From Methylomarinum sp964474415 (GTDB lineage: Bacteria > Pseudomonadota > Gammaproteobacteria > Methylococcales > Methylomonadaceae), in contig CAYYSO010000007.1 in NCBI GenBank assembly GCA_964474415.1, forward strand, positions 1 through 38,496: a stretch of 38,496 nt of DNA, written 5' to 3'. Below are positions 16,640 to 25,872 of this stretch, in pieces (positions within the stretch are counted from its first letter, which is position 1; every line of letters begins with the position of its first letter). Below the pieces are notes generated by a model. That model did not search any database. It worked only from the letters and a program-made list of their open reading frames with translations, and was not told the DNA's origin. The translations under genes and the position numbers were made by a program.

Positions 16640-18253
16640 ATGACTTATCAGGTTCTTGCCAGAAAATGGCGTCCACAAAATTTCACCCAAGTTATTGGCC
16701 AAGAGCATGTGACTCAATCTTTGATTCATGCCTTGCAACATGATCGTCTGCATCACGCTTATTTATTTACCGGAACTCGTGGCGTAGGCAAAACAACCAT
16801 TGCCCGTATTCTGGCAAAAGTCATCAACTGCGAAAATCCGAAAGATTACAATCCCTGTGGAGAATGTAGTATTTGCCGTGATTTTGATCAGGGCCGCTTC
16901 ATGGATCTGATTGAAGTGGATGCCGCTTCACGCACTAAAGTTGAAGATACTCGCGATTTACTGGATAACGTTCAGTATGCACCGAATCAGGGACGCTTTA
17001 AGATTTATTTGATAGACGAAGTCCATATGCTATCAGGACACAGTTTTAACGCCTTGTTAAAAACCCTGGAAGAGCCGCCGCCACACGTCAAATTTTTATT
17101 AGCGACTACTGATCCGCAAAAAATTCCGGTCACCGTATTATCGCGTTGTTTACAGTTTAATCTGAAACGCTTGTTACCCGAACAAATCGACGCTCAGATG
17201 CGGTTTATTCTGCAACAGGAACAGATTGCATTTGAAGAAAATGCGATTAAAGTATTATCTCGTGCTGCAGATGGCAGTATGCGCGATGGTCTGAGTCTGC
17301 TGGACCAGGCGATTGTCTATGGTAGCGGTAAGGTGATATACGATGATGTGGCTAATATGTTGGGGACAGTGGCTCAACAACCGATTGATGACATTTTGCT
17401 GGCGCTGGCTGCGAATGATGCTAAAGCATTGATGGCAAAAATTGATGAAGTAGCTAATTTGACGCCTGATTTCAGTGACATTCTGCAACAGCTATTACGG
17501 GTTTTACACCGAGTCGCATTAACTCAACAATTACCGGATTTGGTAGATCATGAATTTGATCAGCAATTAATAGATAAACTGATTAGACAGTTATCACCGG
17601 AAGATGTGCAATTGTTTTATCAAATTGGTTTGATAGGGCAAAGGGATCTGGATTTGGCGCCCGATCCGCGTAGCGGTTTTGAAATGGTGATGTTGAGGAT
17701 GCTGACTTTTAAACCCCAAAAAAAAGCAGCAGGAAATAGTCCGGTTCAACAAAATCCGGCAATACAACATTCCAGTCCGCCAACGATCTCTTCAAGCGCT
17801 CAGAAACAAGCTGTCGTTTCGCAAACATCCGTTGCAATTCAAACTGAACAGGTTGATAAACCACGACCATCGACTGAGAACTGGCCGGAAATTATTCAGG
17901 CTATGAAAATTCGGGGAATGACCAGAGAACTGGCAAATAATTGTGTTTATGGTGGCGTGGATGAATCCAGTTGTCATTTGACCATAAATCCGGCGCATAA
18001 ACATTTGTTAGGCAGCAAATCGGAAGAAAAGCTACAAAAGGCTTTGCAGGATTATTACGGTAAACCCTTGAAGTTGAAAATCACCTCGGAAAAAACAGAT
18101 AATATTACCCCGGCTGTACAAATGCAGAAAAATCGTGAAGACCGGCAACAAGCCGCTGTCGATGCCATTAATCAGGATGACAATGTGCAAGCCTTAAAAG
18201 AACATTTTGATGCCAGGGTAATGTCTGGCACCATTGAACCGATTGACGAGTAG
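16640..18253 (+). CDS. dnaX: DNA polymerase III tau subunit (tau/gamma) DnaX
   Basis: DnaX is the ATPase of the clamp loader and ties the two polymerase cores together. From the ATG at 16640 (MTYQVLARKWRP, the usual N-terminus) it is 537 residues. Walker A is GTRGVGKT (K51), zinc ligands are C64, C73, C76 and C79, Walker B is DEVH, and the sensor region is TVLSRCLQF. Domain III ends near RMLTFKP (about residue 358). A low-complexity Q, P and S linker and a C-terminal alpha-binding domain follow, ending FDARVMSGTIEPID as in E. coli. At the domain III boundary lies an A-rich shift site that could give a short gamma form. It heads the conserved dnaX-ybaB-recR operon. Confidence 0.97.
   Translation: MTYQVLARKWRPQNFTQVIGQEHVTQSLIHALQHDRLHHAYLFTGTRGVGKTTIARILAKVINCENPKDYNPCGECSICRDFDQGRFMDLIEVDAASRTKVEDTRDLLDNVQYAPNQGRFKIYLIDEVHMLSGHSFNALLKTLEEPPPHVKFLLATTDPQKIPVTVLSRCLQFNLKRLLPEQIDAQMRFILQQEQIAFEENAIKVLSRAADGSMRDGLSLLDQAIVYGSGKVIYDDVANMLGTVAQQPIDDILLALAANDAKALMAKIDEVANLTPDFSDILQQLLRVLHRVALTQQLPDLVDHEFDQQLIDKLIRQLSPEDVQLFYQIGLIGQRDLDLAPDPRSGFEMVMLRMLTFKPQKKAAGNSPVQQNPAIQHSSPPTISSSAQKQAVVSQTSVAIQTEQVDKPRPSTENWPEIIQAMKIRGMTRELANNCVYGGVDESSCHLTINPAHKHLLGSKSEEKLQKALQDYYGKPLKLKITSEKTDNITPAVQMQKNREDRQQAAVDAINQDDNVQALKEHFDARVMSGTIEPIDE
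17719..17725 (+). promoter_or_regulatory. Candidate -1 frameshift or slippage site in dnaX
   Basis: The heptamer A AAA AAA is in the correct register (codons CAA AAA AAA) within a run of eight A (17718-17725). A -1 shift reads AGC AGC AGG AAA and stops at TAG (17737-17739). The product would be about 365 residues, ending right after domain III, like E. coli gamma. A short CCGG/CCGG hairpin follows downstream. No experiment supports it here. Confidence 0.55.
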
Positions 18254-18263
18254 TGGAGAAAAT

Positions 18264-18587
18264 ATGAAAAATGCACTGGGCAATATCATGCAGCAAGCCC
18301 AAAAAATGCAAGAAGATATGAAGAAGGCTCAGGAAGAACTCGCTGCAATGGAGGTGCAGGGCGAATCTGGCGCTGGGCTGGTAACAGTGTTAATGACCGG
18401 TAAACGTGAAGTCAGAAAAGTTACAATTGATGACTCTCTGCTGGGCGATGATAAAGATATGCTGGAAGACCTGGTTGCCGCGGCCATTAATGATGCGGTA
18501 CACAAGGTCACTAAGATGAAAAAGGAAAAAATGGCTGATGTCACCGCGGGTATTCCTATCCCTCCCGGTTTTCAGATGCCGTTCTAA
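18264..18587 (+). CDS. ybaB: YbaB/EbfC nucleoid-associated protein
   Basis: YbaB/EbfC is a small dimeric DNA-binding protein that coats DNA and affects gene expression and nucleoid organisation. The 107-residue product has the usual start MKNALGNIMQQAQKMQEDMKKAQEELAAMEV (N-terminal coiled helix). The beta-sheet part VQGESGAGLVTVLMTGKREVRKVTIDDSLL follows, then a C-terminal helix and the typical PPGFQMPF end. The ATG at 18264 has GGAG about 6 bases upstream. It lies between dnaX and recR, the widely conserved order. Confidence 0.95.
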   Translation: MKNALGNIMQQAQKMQEDMKKAQEELAAMEVQGESGAGLVTVLMTGKREVRKVTIDDSLLGDDKDMLEDLVAAAINDAVHKVTKMKKEKMADVTAGIPIPPGFQMPF

Positions 18588-18596
18588 AGCAAAATA

Positions 18597-19193
18597 ATGC
18601 AAGCAAAAGGACTGTTAGAGGAGTTAATACAGAGTCTCTGCTGTTTGCCCGGGGTAGGGCCAAAATCTGCTCAACGGATGGCTTTTTATCTATTGCAGCA
18701 AGATCGTAATGGCGCCAAACACCTCAGTGGAGTTTTGTTGAAAGCGGTTTCCGAAATCGGCTATTGTCGGCAATGTCGAACCCTGACAGAATCCGGGCTA
18801 TGTGGACTTTGTGCAAACCCGGCTCGCGAGTCATCTGTTTTATGTGTAGTCGAAAGCCCGGCCGATGTCTGGGTAATTGAACAGGCAACGGCTTTTAAAG
18901 GGCGTTATTTCGTTTTGCATGGACGCTTATCACCTTTGGATGGTATTGGTCCGGATGAACTGGGATTTGATCTGTTAGAAAAGTATATGGCCTCGGGCGA
19001 TTTGCAAGAAATAATTCTGGCGACCAATTCCACGGTAGAAGGTGAAGCCACTGCTCATTTTATCAGTGAAGTGGCGAATAAACATGCCATAAAAGCCAGC
19101 CGTATTGCTCACGGCGTGCCGATGGGTGGAGAACTGGAATATATTGACAGCGGTACGCTGACACATGCTTTCAATGGACGTCTAGAATATTAA
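18597..19193 (+). CDS. recR: Recombination mediator protein RecR
   Basis: RecR works with RecO and RecF to load RecA on gapped DNA. The 198-residue protein has the N-terminal helix-hairpin-helix (LCCLPGVGPKSAQRMAFYLL), a four-cysteine zinc motif (CRQCRTLTESGLCGLC) and the Toprim domain (LCVVESPADVWVIEQ, with the acidic E). HGRLSPLDGIGPDEL and ARIAHGVPMGGELEYID follow near the end, the latter carrying the Walker-like C-terminal motif. Length is standard. It begins 9 bases after ybaB. Confidence 0.97.
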   Translation: MQAKGLLEELIQSLCCLPGVGPKSAQRMAFYLLQQDRNGAKHLSGVLLKAVSEIGYCRQCRTLTESGLCGLCANPARESSVLCVVESPADVWVIEQATAFKGRYFVLHGRLSPLDGIGPDELGFDLLEKYMASGDLQEIILATNSTVEGEATAHFISEVANKHAIKASRIAHGVPMGGELEYIDSGTLTHAFNGRLEY

Positions 19194-19211
19194 AACTAAG
19201 GTAAGAAGCGA

Positions 19212-19550
19212 ATGAATGATTGTCTGTTTTGTAAAATGGTTGCGGGCGACATACAACCGGATGTCGTATTTGAAGATGATAAAGTATTGGCCTTCAAAGA
19301 TATTAACGCACAGGCGCCTGTGCATGTTTTAATTATTCCAAAACAACATGTGGCGACACTTAATGACCTGGATGATATTCAACTGGGCGGCCACATGCTA
19401 CTGACAGCTGCTAATATCGCAAACCAGGAAGGCTTATCAGAAAACGGTTACAGGACTGTTTTGAATTGTAATAAGCATGGTGGGCAGGAAGTTTTTCATC
19501 TGCATATGCATTTATTGGGTGGCAGACAAATGACTTGGCCGCCGGGCTGA
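19212..19550 (+). CDS. HIT-family purine nucleotide phosphoramidase, HinT-like
   Basis: HinT-type proteins hydrolyse AMP-lysine and related phosphoramidates. The 112-residue product shows the N-terminal CLFCKMVAGDIQPDVVFEDDKVLAFKDI motif and HVLIIPKQH. The histidine triad is in EVFHLHMHLLGGRQMTWPPG (HxHxH), with the usual WPPG C-terminus. The cysteine pair at the start (CLFC) and H residues may bind zinc, as in some family members. The gene lies 18 bases after recR on the same strand and is convergent with tamB, leaving only about 11 bases between stop codons. Confidence 0.95.
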   Translation: MNDCLFCKMVAGDIQPDVVFEDDKVLAFKDINAQAPVHVLIIPKQHVATLNDLDDIQLGGHMLLTAANIANQEGLSENGYRTVLNCNKHGGQEVFHLHMHLLGGRQMTWPPG

Positions 19551-19561
19551 TTTTTCTAGGA

Positions 19562-22500
19562 TTATTCGGTCTCCAGATGGTATTTTAAGCCAATACGCTG
19601 AGTTTCTCCGGCACGGGTGTCAATGCTGAAATATTTATTTAACCGGTATCTGATATTAGCGGCGTATGTTGTGGAAAACAGTCCCATGGTAACTCCGATA
19701 TAAAGATCAGGATTCAAGTAATGTCCCAGCTTAACGGCGCTGTTTTTAATATTATCGGTCTGTTTTAAAGAAAATTCATCAATTCCCAATTTCTCAGTTA
19801 GCCACGATAATTGCCCAACACCATAGCTTAATGCCGCACCTGCAACTGCATTACTATCAGAACTACTCATGCTTTTCATGGATTTACCAGTGACCAAATA
19901 AGCTAGCGCTTCTGATTCCGGTAGCGCCGGTTCGGTATAAATACGTGTCTGAGGTGATTTCAGAGGGCCGCTTACGTTGAGTACGGCAGTAATATTATCG
20001 CTGGTGGCCTTACGGATCGCTTCAATATTCAGCCATGGGTTATCGACTGGACCATTAAACAGAAATTCACCTTTACGTAAGGTCAGATCCTGTCCATAGG
20101 AACGATAGCTTGCATCGTGCATTATGGCGCGGCCATGCATACTTTGACTGTCCTGACGTACTGTGTATTCTATCTGTCCAGCCAAACGGGTTTCAAGCCC
20201 GAAACCGGAAAAATGCGTGTTGTCACCGAATTGAATGGCGATACGGCTGATCAGTCGAGACAGATCGACTTTTTTCACTTTCGGCTGATTGTCGGAAATG
20301 ATGACTTCATCGTTGCTGGGTGCAATAGCGCTTTTCGGCAGGGTTTTGATTTCAATTCGGGCGCTGTCGATTTTAATCAGGCCGTTAATTTTGGTTAGAT
20401 TATCGTATTTATTGATAGTCAATGTGGGCGAAATGATGACCTCGGCTTCGGGCAAACGGCTGAGCTGAAATTTGTTGCCGCGTAATGTGATTTGCAATGG
20501 ATAGTGATTCTCAGCCAGCAAATCCAGATGCCCCTTAGCAGACAGTTTACCCTGGCCGGATTTGACATCAGCAGTGACTATCAAGCGCTCAGGGTTATCG
20601 GTTTTGCTGGTAACTTGTAGATTGATATTGTGGAAGGTTCCACCCAGCCGGGGTATTTCTAAGCGACCATTCTGCCATCGTGCAAAACCTGTGATAGCTG
20701 GTTTTTCGGTATTACCACTAAACTGCACGTCTGCAACAAATACACCTTGTAACTGGTTGATTTCAGGTAACAGAACGTCAATCAAACTCATATTGGCGAT
20801 TTTCGCCTGTCCTGTTCCGGAGAGTTGGCGAATACCTTCAGAGTCAGCCTTACCAGCCTTGGCCTCAAGCGTTATGAAATCCCCATTGCCTAAACCGAGA
20901 TGGAGTTGCGAGTTGAGATGATCTTGTTGATATTGCAGTTGTAATGTCGAGTCTGTGAAAGGAATCTCATGATTAACATTGTTATCGTCTTTAAAAAGGG
21001 CTAGACCATCAGCAATAGCAATATCTATTTTAGCACTCATATCCTTGTTATGGGATAACAGTTGTGCCTGTGCTGACAGCGTACCGGTTAGCGCCAGTTC
21101 GTTTGGCAACCACGCTTTGGTTAACGCTAATGGCCAATCTGTCAATGACAGCTGACCGTTCATTTGCTTATTCGGTGACCCTTGTGCAGACAGGCATAAA
21201 CGGGCATCAGCTTGTATCAGACAAGTTTTTTTCAGGTCAAACAGGACATTTTGTTTAGATTGGCTTAGTGCCAGATTTACCGGTGATTGCAGTTGCCAAT
21301 GTTTGATTTGTGGGTGTTCAATTGCCAGTTGTGTAACTTCGAGTAACCATCGTTTGCCGTTCCATCGGCCGTTCGTATTCATGTTCAATTTGCCCAATGG
21401 CGAAAGCAGTTTCAGCCGAATATTATGCTTGGCCTGATTACCGCGCCCTTGAAGAGTGATACGTTCAATTTTGTATTCCGCTAATTGTAATTGTGTGGCA
21501 GAAAAATTTACTGTCGATTGCCGCGTTGATGCATGATCATAACCAGCATCAAGCGACAGACGGCCGATTCGGTATTTGCCATAACGGATATCATACCCTT
21601 GCAGATTGCTTTTGATAAAGGGTTTAAGTAAAGGGCCTTTAATCAGCACGTTTCCGTTCAGGCTCCCGGCCAGGGTTGGCCAGGCTGATCTCAGATTCGG
21701 CGCTGCAATGTTTATTTGTAGATCCGCCTGTTGCTTGTTTAACCAGCCTTTGGTTTGTAACTGATTACCACCGGCGGAAATGTTGAGTTGCTGAATGTTT
21801 AATTGTTGATCACTCAGTCTGAGTTTGGCGTCGGCATTTAAAAATTGGTCGTAAATTTTACCTGTCAGTTTTTCAATATCCAGTTCAGCAGTGATTTTGT
21901 CGCCGGCAACGCTGCCTTTTGCATGTGTCTTAAGATCCAGTTTACCGGGAACATTGGCACCCAAATCTGCCGGATTGAGTTGCCGGGCATTGACAGCCAG
22001 ATTAAAAGCCAATTCCTTAGCCCAGGAAAACTGACCGGTGAGTTTAATCTGACCTTGTGTTGGCTTTATCAAGAGCTGTTCAATATTGAGGCTATTGTGA
22101 TTGCCGTTACCGACAAAGGCAATGGAGAAATCCGGACTGTCCGGTGTGGATACTTCAGCATTCAGTTTGGCCTGATACTGCTGTATTGTACCTTGAACAG
22201 TAAAATTGCCATGATCACTGCTGACTTGTTTTGCGCCTGTTAATGGCCATTGTGTGTGTTGCCAGTTGCCTTTCAGATTGAACTCGGGTTGTTTGCCGGA
22301 TAATCTGATAATTCCAGTTTGGTTGGCATTAATAGCGCCATTAATTTTGCTGGCAATGACAAACCTGTCCATATTGCCGCTGAGGTTTAACTGGCCGGTC
22401 ATTCTTGCATCATTCAGAATATAGCTCCAGTTCAGGTCGGCAGATAACGGCCAGTCAGCTTGTAGCTGCAATACGCTGTGCGCATTAATTTGCAGTTGAG

Positions 22501-23050
22501 GCATAGACAAAGCCAGCCTGGATACTGTCAGGATCTGGTTCTCTAATGTCGCAGAAACAACCAGTTGCTGAATTTTGGTTTTACTGTCACCGTTAAGCCA
22601 GTTTAATTGATTGACTGCTAATTGATCAATGCTGATAGCCAGTGGAATGTGTGGAATTTCATTACTGTCGTCACTGTCTTCAGCGGTTGTGGATTGTCCT
22701 TCGATATTGACACCAGTCAGTTGCAGTGTGCGTATATGCAAACGGCCTTGTATCAGTTCTGACGCATACCACTGGATTTTGAAATCGGCAATTGCAACAC
22801 GAAAATTATTTGAATCCTGATAATGCAGATGCTTCAGAGTCAGATCATTGATCAGCGTACCTTTGATGTTTGCAACACTAAGATGATCTGTTTTAGATAT
22901 TACTGTTCGTAACAGCCAGCGTGTACCTCCTTCAGTGGTAGCTATCCATAAAAAAGCAATCATCAGCAATACGATCATTGTCGACAGTCCGGCTGTTATG
23001 GTTTTGATCAATCCCGTCAAAACGGGCTTCAGCTTTCCTGTCCCTAACAT
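19562..23050 (-). CDS. tamB: TamB, inner membrane part of the translocation and assembly module
   Basis: TamB spans the periplasm from an N-terminal inner-membrane anchor to TamA. It is an AsmA-like, beta-taco protein now linked to phospholipid transport to the outer membrane as well as autotransporter assembly. The 1162-residue product has one membrane segment near the N-terminus (about residues 14-34, TITAGLSTMIVLLMIAFLWIA). A very long run of beta-strand-rich repeats follows. The DUF490 C-terminal domain contains the GRAIMHDASYRSYGQDLTLRKGEFLFNGPVDNPWLNIEAIR motif region and ends with DTRAGETQRIGLKYHLE. Length is somewhat below E. coli TamB (1259). Its start overlaps the tamA stop by one base (TAATG), so translation is coupled. 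Confidence 0.95.
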   Translation of the reverse strand: MLGTGKLKPVLTGLIKTITAGLSTMIVLLMIAFLWIATTEGGTRWLLRTVISKTDHLSVANIKGTLINDLTLKHLHYQDSNNFRVAIADFKIQWYASELIQGRLHIRTLQLTGVNIEGQSTTAEDSDDSNEIPHIPLAISIDQLAVNQLNWLNGDSKTKIQQLVVSATLENQILTVSRLALSMPQLQINAHSVLQLQADWPLSADLNWSYILNDARMTGQLNLSGNMDRFVIASKINGAINANQTGIIRLSGKQPEFNLKGNWQHTQWPLTGAKQVSSDHGNFTVQGTIQQYQAKLNAEVSTPDSPDFSIAFVGNGNHNSLNIEQLLIKPTQGQIKLTGQFSWAKELAFNLAVNARQLNPADLGANVPGKLDLKTHAKGSVAGDKITAELDIEKLTGKIYDQFLNADAKLRLSDQQLNIQQLNISAGGNQLQTKGWLNKQQADLQINIAAPNLRSAWPTLAGSLNGNVLIKGPLLKPFIKSNLQGYDIRYGKYRIGRLSLDAGYDHASTRQSTVNFSATQLQLAEYKIERITLQGRGNQAKHNIRLKLLSPLGKLNMNTNGRWNGKRWLLEVTQLAIEHPQIKHWQLQSPVNLALSQSKQNVLFDLKKTCLIQADARLCLSAQGSPNKQMNGQLSLTDWPLALTKAWLPNELALTGTLSAQAQLLSHNKDMSAKIDIAIADGLALFKDDNNVNHEIPFTDSTLQLQYQQDHLNSQLHLGLGNGDFITLEAKAGKADSEGIRQLSGTGQAKIANMSLIDVLLPEINQLQGVFVADVQFSGNTEKPAITGFARWQNGRLEIPRLGGTFHNINLQVTSKTDNPERLIVTADVKSGQGKLSAKGHLDLLAENHYPLQITLRGNKFQLSRLPEAEVIISPTLTINKYDNLTKINGLIKIDSARIEIKTLPKSAIAPSNDEVIISDNQPKVKKVDLSRLISRIAIQFGDNTHFSGFGLETRLAGQIEYTVRQDSQSMHGRAIMHDASYRSYGQDLTLRKGEFLFNGPVDNPWLNIEAIRKATSDNITAVLNVSGPLKSPQTRIYTEPALPESEALAYLVTGKSMKSMSSSDSNAVAGAALSYGVGQLSWLTEKLGIDEFSLKQTDNIKNSAVKLGHYLNPDLYIGVTMGLFSTTYAANIRYRLNKYFSIDTRAGETQRIGLKYHLETE

Positions 23051-24795
23051 TACAATTGCGCCCCGGAAGAAAAATGAATCCGGAAAGAAGGGGAGGTGTT
23101 ACTCAAAGGGATAGCAAAGTCCAGCCGCAGTGGACCGATAGGGGATAGCCAGCGCAAACCCAGACCGGTACCGGTTTTGATACTGATATTGTTGGTGTTG
23201 TAAGCGTTGCCGGCATCCAAAAACATTGCTACACCCCAGGATTCGTTTACAAGCTGTTCGTATTCAACGCTGACGACTGTTAGCATTTTTCCGCCGATAA
23301 CATTGTCTTTATTATCCACAGGCCCCAGTTTTTTATAATTATAACCGCGGATGGTTTCGGTACCGCCGGCATAAAAACGGTAAGAGCTGGGTAAACGATC
23401 AAAATTATTGGTCAGGGTTGCGCCCAGATTGATTCGAGAGATAAAACGGGCAGGCCAGGGCAGGCTATTAATAAGTTTACCGGTTGCTGTAGCCTGCACA
23501 AAGGTAACATCGGAAATCAGTGTTTCAGGGGATGTCGTCAGTGAGAAATTCAAATGATAGCCACGGGTAGGACGCAGCGCATTATTGGATTCAGTATATT
23601 GCCAACGGGCGCCCGGCACCAGCAATGTAGTGTTCTGACTGACATCACTGACGGTGAAAGTCTCGGAATTTAGATCAAGAAACAAAATCTGTTTCCAGCC
23701 ATTAGTATTAAGATGATGGTATTTTAAAGACAGTTTTGCCAGTTCCGATCTGAACGTCTTGGGTTGTTCCAATTTGTATCCCAGACCTATCGAAACATAG
23801 TCATTGCGTGATTGGGTAAATGGAATGATATAGCGTGCTTCGGCACTGGAAAGTACAGGGGAAACATCCAGGTTAACAGATAGATTATGGCCTTTTCGAT
23901 TGATGCGCCGATTCTGATAGCCAACACTGGCCAGTGGTCCGATATCGGTATCATAACCAACCCCTAGACTGTAAGCATGCTTTTTCTTCGGCGTTAAGTG
24001 GACAAGTACTGGAACTTGATGGTTTTTAACCGCGTCCATTTGCGGTTTTATTTCCACATTGCTGAAATAAATATTATTGGATAGGGCGTTATAGGTTTTG
24101 GCTAGTTTTTGACTGGAATAATTACCATCAGGTTTGATATCGATATAACGGTACACAAAATCAGGGTTTAAAATGCTTTGGTCGATAGATATTTTGCCAA
24201 AGTGATAACGTGGCCCCGAATCAAGAAGCAACTCAATTTCGGCCTGTTTTTTTTCGGGGTCAACCCGTAACGATTTTTTGATTAGTTGACTGTTTAAATA
24301 GCCGTATTCCAGTGATAAGGAATGTAAATCCTGCTTGATTTTTTCATATAATCCATGATTGAGAATATCGCCCTGTTTGAGGGGAAGGTTGGCTAGAAGT
24401 TTTTGAAAAGCGGGATCCTGTTTTGCCTCACCGCGTATTTGTACAGACAGACTGCTGATTCGGACAGGAAGCCCTGCTGTAATATCGAAATTTGCTTGCC
24501 AGCAGTCATCAGCAAAACCCAGTTGTTTGACAATACCGGGGCGATAATAGCCCAATGCCCGTAAGGCTTTGTCTATCTCACTTTCCGCTTCGGCAAACAG
24601 TTTTTTAATACGCCATGCAGGCGACTGACAGTTTTCCTGCGTTAGCGATAAAAAAGCCCGGACATTATTTTGCTGTTCGCCTTTCAGACCCTGAATATTG
24701 ATGACTGGTTCGTTGGCTTGGCCGGCTGGCGCCACAAATAGAAAAACAAATGTCACCGTTTTTAAAAAAAATGCATAACACTTTTTTTTATGCAT
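23050..24795 (-). CDS. tamA: TamA, outer membrane Omp85-family translocation protein
   Basis: TamA is the outer membrane partner of TamB. The 581-residue product has a signal peptide (cleavage probably after PAGQA), then three POTRA-like domains (up to about residue 270). The Omp85 barrel carries the conserved GGTETIRGYNYKKLGP loop motif. The end SPIGPLRLDFAIPL...FRIHFSSGAQL is typical except that the last residue is L instead of the usual aromatic one; the penultimate strand retains F and H. It is upstream of tamB in the same transcript, with TAATG overlap. The 192 bases upstream hold a palindromic element. Confidence 0.94.
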   Translation of the reverse strand: MHKKKCYAFFLKTVTFVFLFVAPAGQANEPVINIQGLKGEQQNNVRAFLSLTQENCQSPAWRIKKLFAEAESEIDKALRALGYYRPGIVKQLGFADDCWQANFDITAGLPVRISSLSVQIRGEAKQDPAFQKLLANLPLKQGDILNHGLYEKIKQDLHSLSLEYGYLNSQLIKKSLRVDPEKKQAEIELLLDSGPRYHFGKISIDQSILNPDFVYRYIDIKPDGNYSSQKLAKTYNALSNNIYFSNVEIKPQMDAVKNHQVPVLVHLTPKKKHAYSLGVGYDTDIGPLASVGYQNRRINRKGHNLSVNLDVSPVLSSAEARYIIPFTQSRNDYVSIGLGYKLEQPKTFRSELAKLSLKYHHLNTNGWKQILFLDLNSETFTVSDVSQNTTLLVPGARWQYTESNNALRPTRGYHLNFSLTTSPETLISDVTFVQATATGKLINSLPWPARFISRINLGATLTNNFDRLPSSYRFYAGGTETIRGYNYKKLGPVDNKDNVIGGKMLTVVSVEYEQLVNESWGVAMFLDAGNAYNTNNISIKTGTGLGLRWLSPIGPLRLDFAIPLSNTSPSFRIHFSSGAQL

Positions 24796-24828
24796 ATTAG
24801 TAATTTCTCATTATCCACTGACAGAAGA

Positions 24829-24922
24829 AATCTATGGCTAATCTCAGATATACCATGAATACATCCATGTGGCATTCATTGGTATTCTCCTGCCTCAGAA
24901 GGTCTGGTATTACCCATAGATC
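24829..24922. repeat. Nested palindrome between tamA and rsgA
   Basis: Outer arms ATCTATGGCTAAT and ATTACCCATAGAT pair at 12 of 13 positions. Inner arms ATACC-ATGAAT and ATTCATTGGTAT pair with one bulge around an ACATCCATGT core. Both neighbours are on the minus strand, so this lies after rsgA and before tamA; it may act as a terminator-like REP element, although no T-run follows. Confidence 0.5.
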
Positions 24923-24987
24923 TCCTCTTTTACTCTACATTCTTGAGAAGTTACCATGATTAGTCGAAATTATTTTATGCGTGCTAT

Positions 24988-25872
24988 TTAACTTGCAGGC
25001 GACATTTTGTCGCGTAGTTTTAAAAAACGCTGATATCTCGATTGCGAAATAGCACTATTTTCTGTAGCTAGTCTAATGGCGCAGCCTTTATCGTTAACAT
25101 GGCGGCAGTTATGAAATTGGCAGTGTTCAATCAGCGGTTGAAATTCGCGAAATCCCCAGGCCAGTTGTGATTCGGTTAATCCGGCTAAACCAAAAATAGC
25201 TACGCCGGGGCTGTCTATTAACGCGCCGCCGTCCGGTAAATGATATAACGTGGCGGCGGTGGTAGTATGCCGACCATGACGGGTGGTTGCGGAAACAGTA
25301 TTGGTTTTTAATTCCTTGTCGGGGATCAGGGCGTTAGTTAACGAAGATTTACCAACCCCGGACTGGCCGGTAAAAATGCTGACATGGTTGCGCAGAGCTT
25401 GCTTTAATTCATTGATACCTGCGTTTTTGGAGGCGCTCACTCTGTGCAGACGGTAACCCAGGGATTGATAGTATTGCAATTCCTGTTCAACTGATTCTGG
25501 CCGGTCCAGGTCAGTCTTGTTGAAAACCAGCACTGCTTCGATATTGCGGTTTTCACAGATTGCCAGGTATTGATCGATCAATAGAAAATCACATGTCGGC
25601 TCGACCGCAAATACTACAAAGATATTGTCGATGTTAGCGGCTACCGGTCGTGTTTTTCCATTGCGGCTGGGACGCGTCAGCAGCGAACGTCTGGGAAGTA
25701 TTTCTTCGATACGGCCCTGATCAACTGACGCCTGAGCAAATAGAACTTTGTCGCCGACAGCTACTGTTTCCAGTTTACGCCGGGTTTGGCAAAGAAAAAT
25801 CCGCTGGTTTGCTTCAACGGCAATTCCCTTGCCCAAATGTGAAACAACTCGCCCTTCCAGTAGAACTTCCAT
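24988..25872 (-). CDS. rsgA: Ribosome small subunit-dependent GTPase RsgA
   Basis: RsgA assists late maturation of the 30S subunit. The 294-residue protein has an N-terminal OB domain (LEGRVVSHLGKGIAVE). A circularly permuted GTPase domain follows, in the order G4 (FNKTDL), G5 (SASKN), G1 (GQSGVGKSSLTNAL), then switch regions and G3 (DSPGV). The C-terminal zinc finger is in HCQFHNCRHVNDKGCAI. It follows the M48 protease gene with a one-base TAATG overlap. The neighbourhood with orn is conserved in Pseudomonas and relatives, where orn is divergent from rsgA in the same way. Confidence 0.96.
   Translation of the reverse strand: MEVLLEGRVVSHLGKGIAVEANQRIFLCQTRRKLETVAVGDKVLFAQASVDQGRIEEILPRRSLLTRPSRNGKTRPVAANIDNIFVVFAVEPTCDFLLIDQYLAICENRNIEAVLVFNKTDLDRPESVEQELQYYQSLGYRLHRVSASKNAGINELKQALRNHVSIFTGQSGVGKSSLTNALIPDKELKTNTVSATTRHGRHTTTAATLYHLPDGGALIDSPGVAIFGLAGLTESQLAWGFREFQPLIEHCQFHNCRHVNDKGCAIRLATENSAISQSRYQRFLKLRDKMSPAS

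Noticed and set aside
19562..23050. Plus-strand open frames opposite tamB
   Set aside because: They are shadows of a long beta-rich coding gene, with no motif or start signal.
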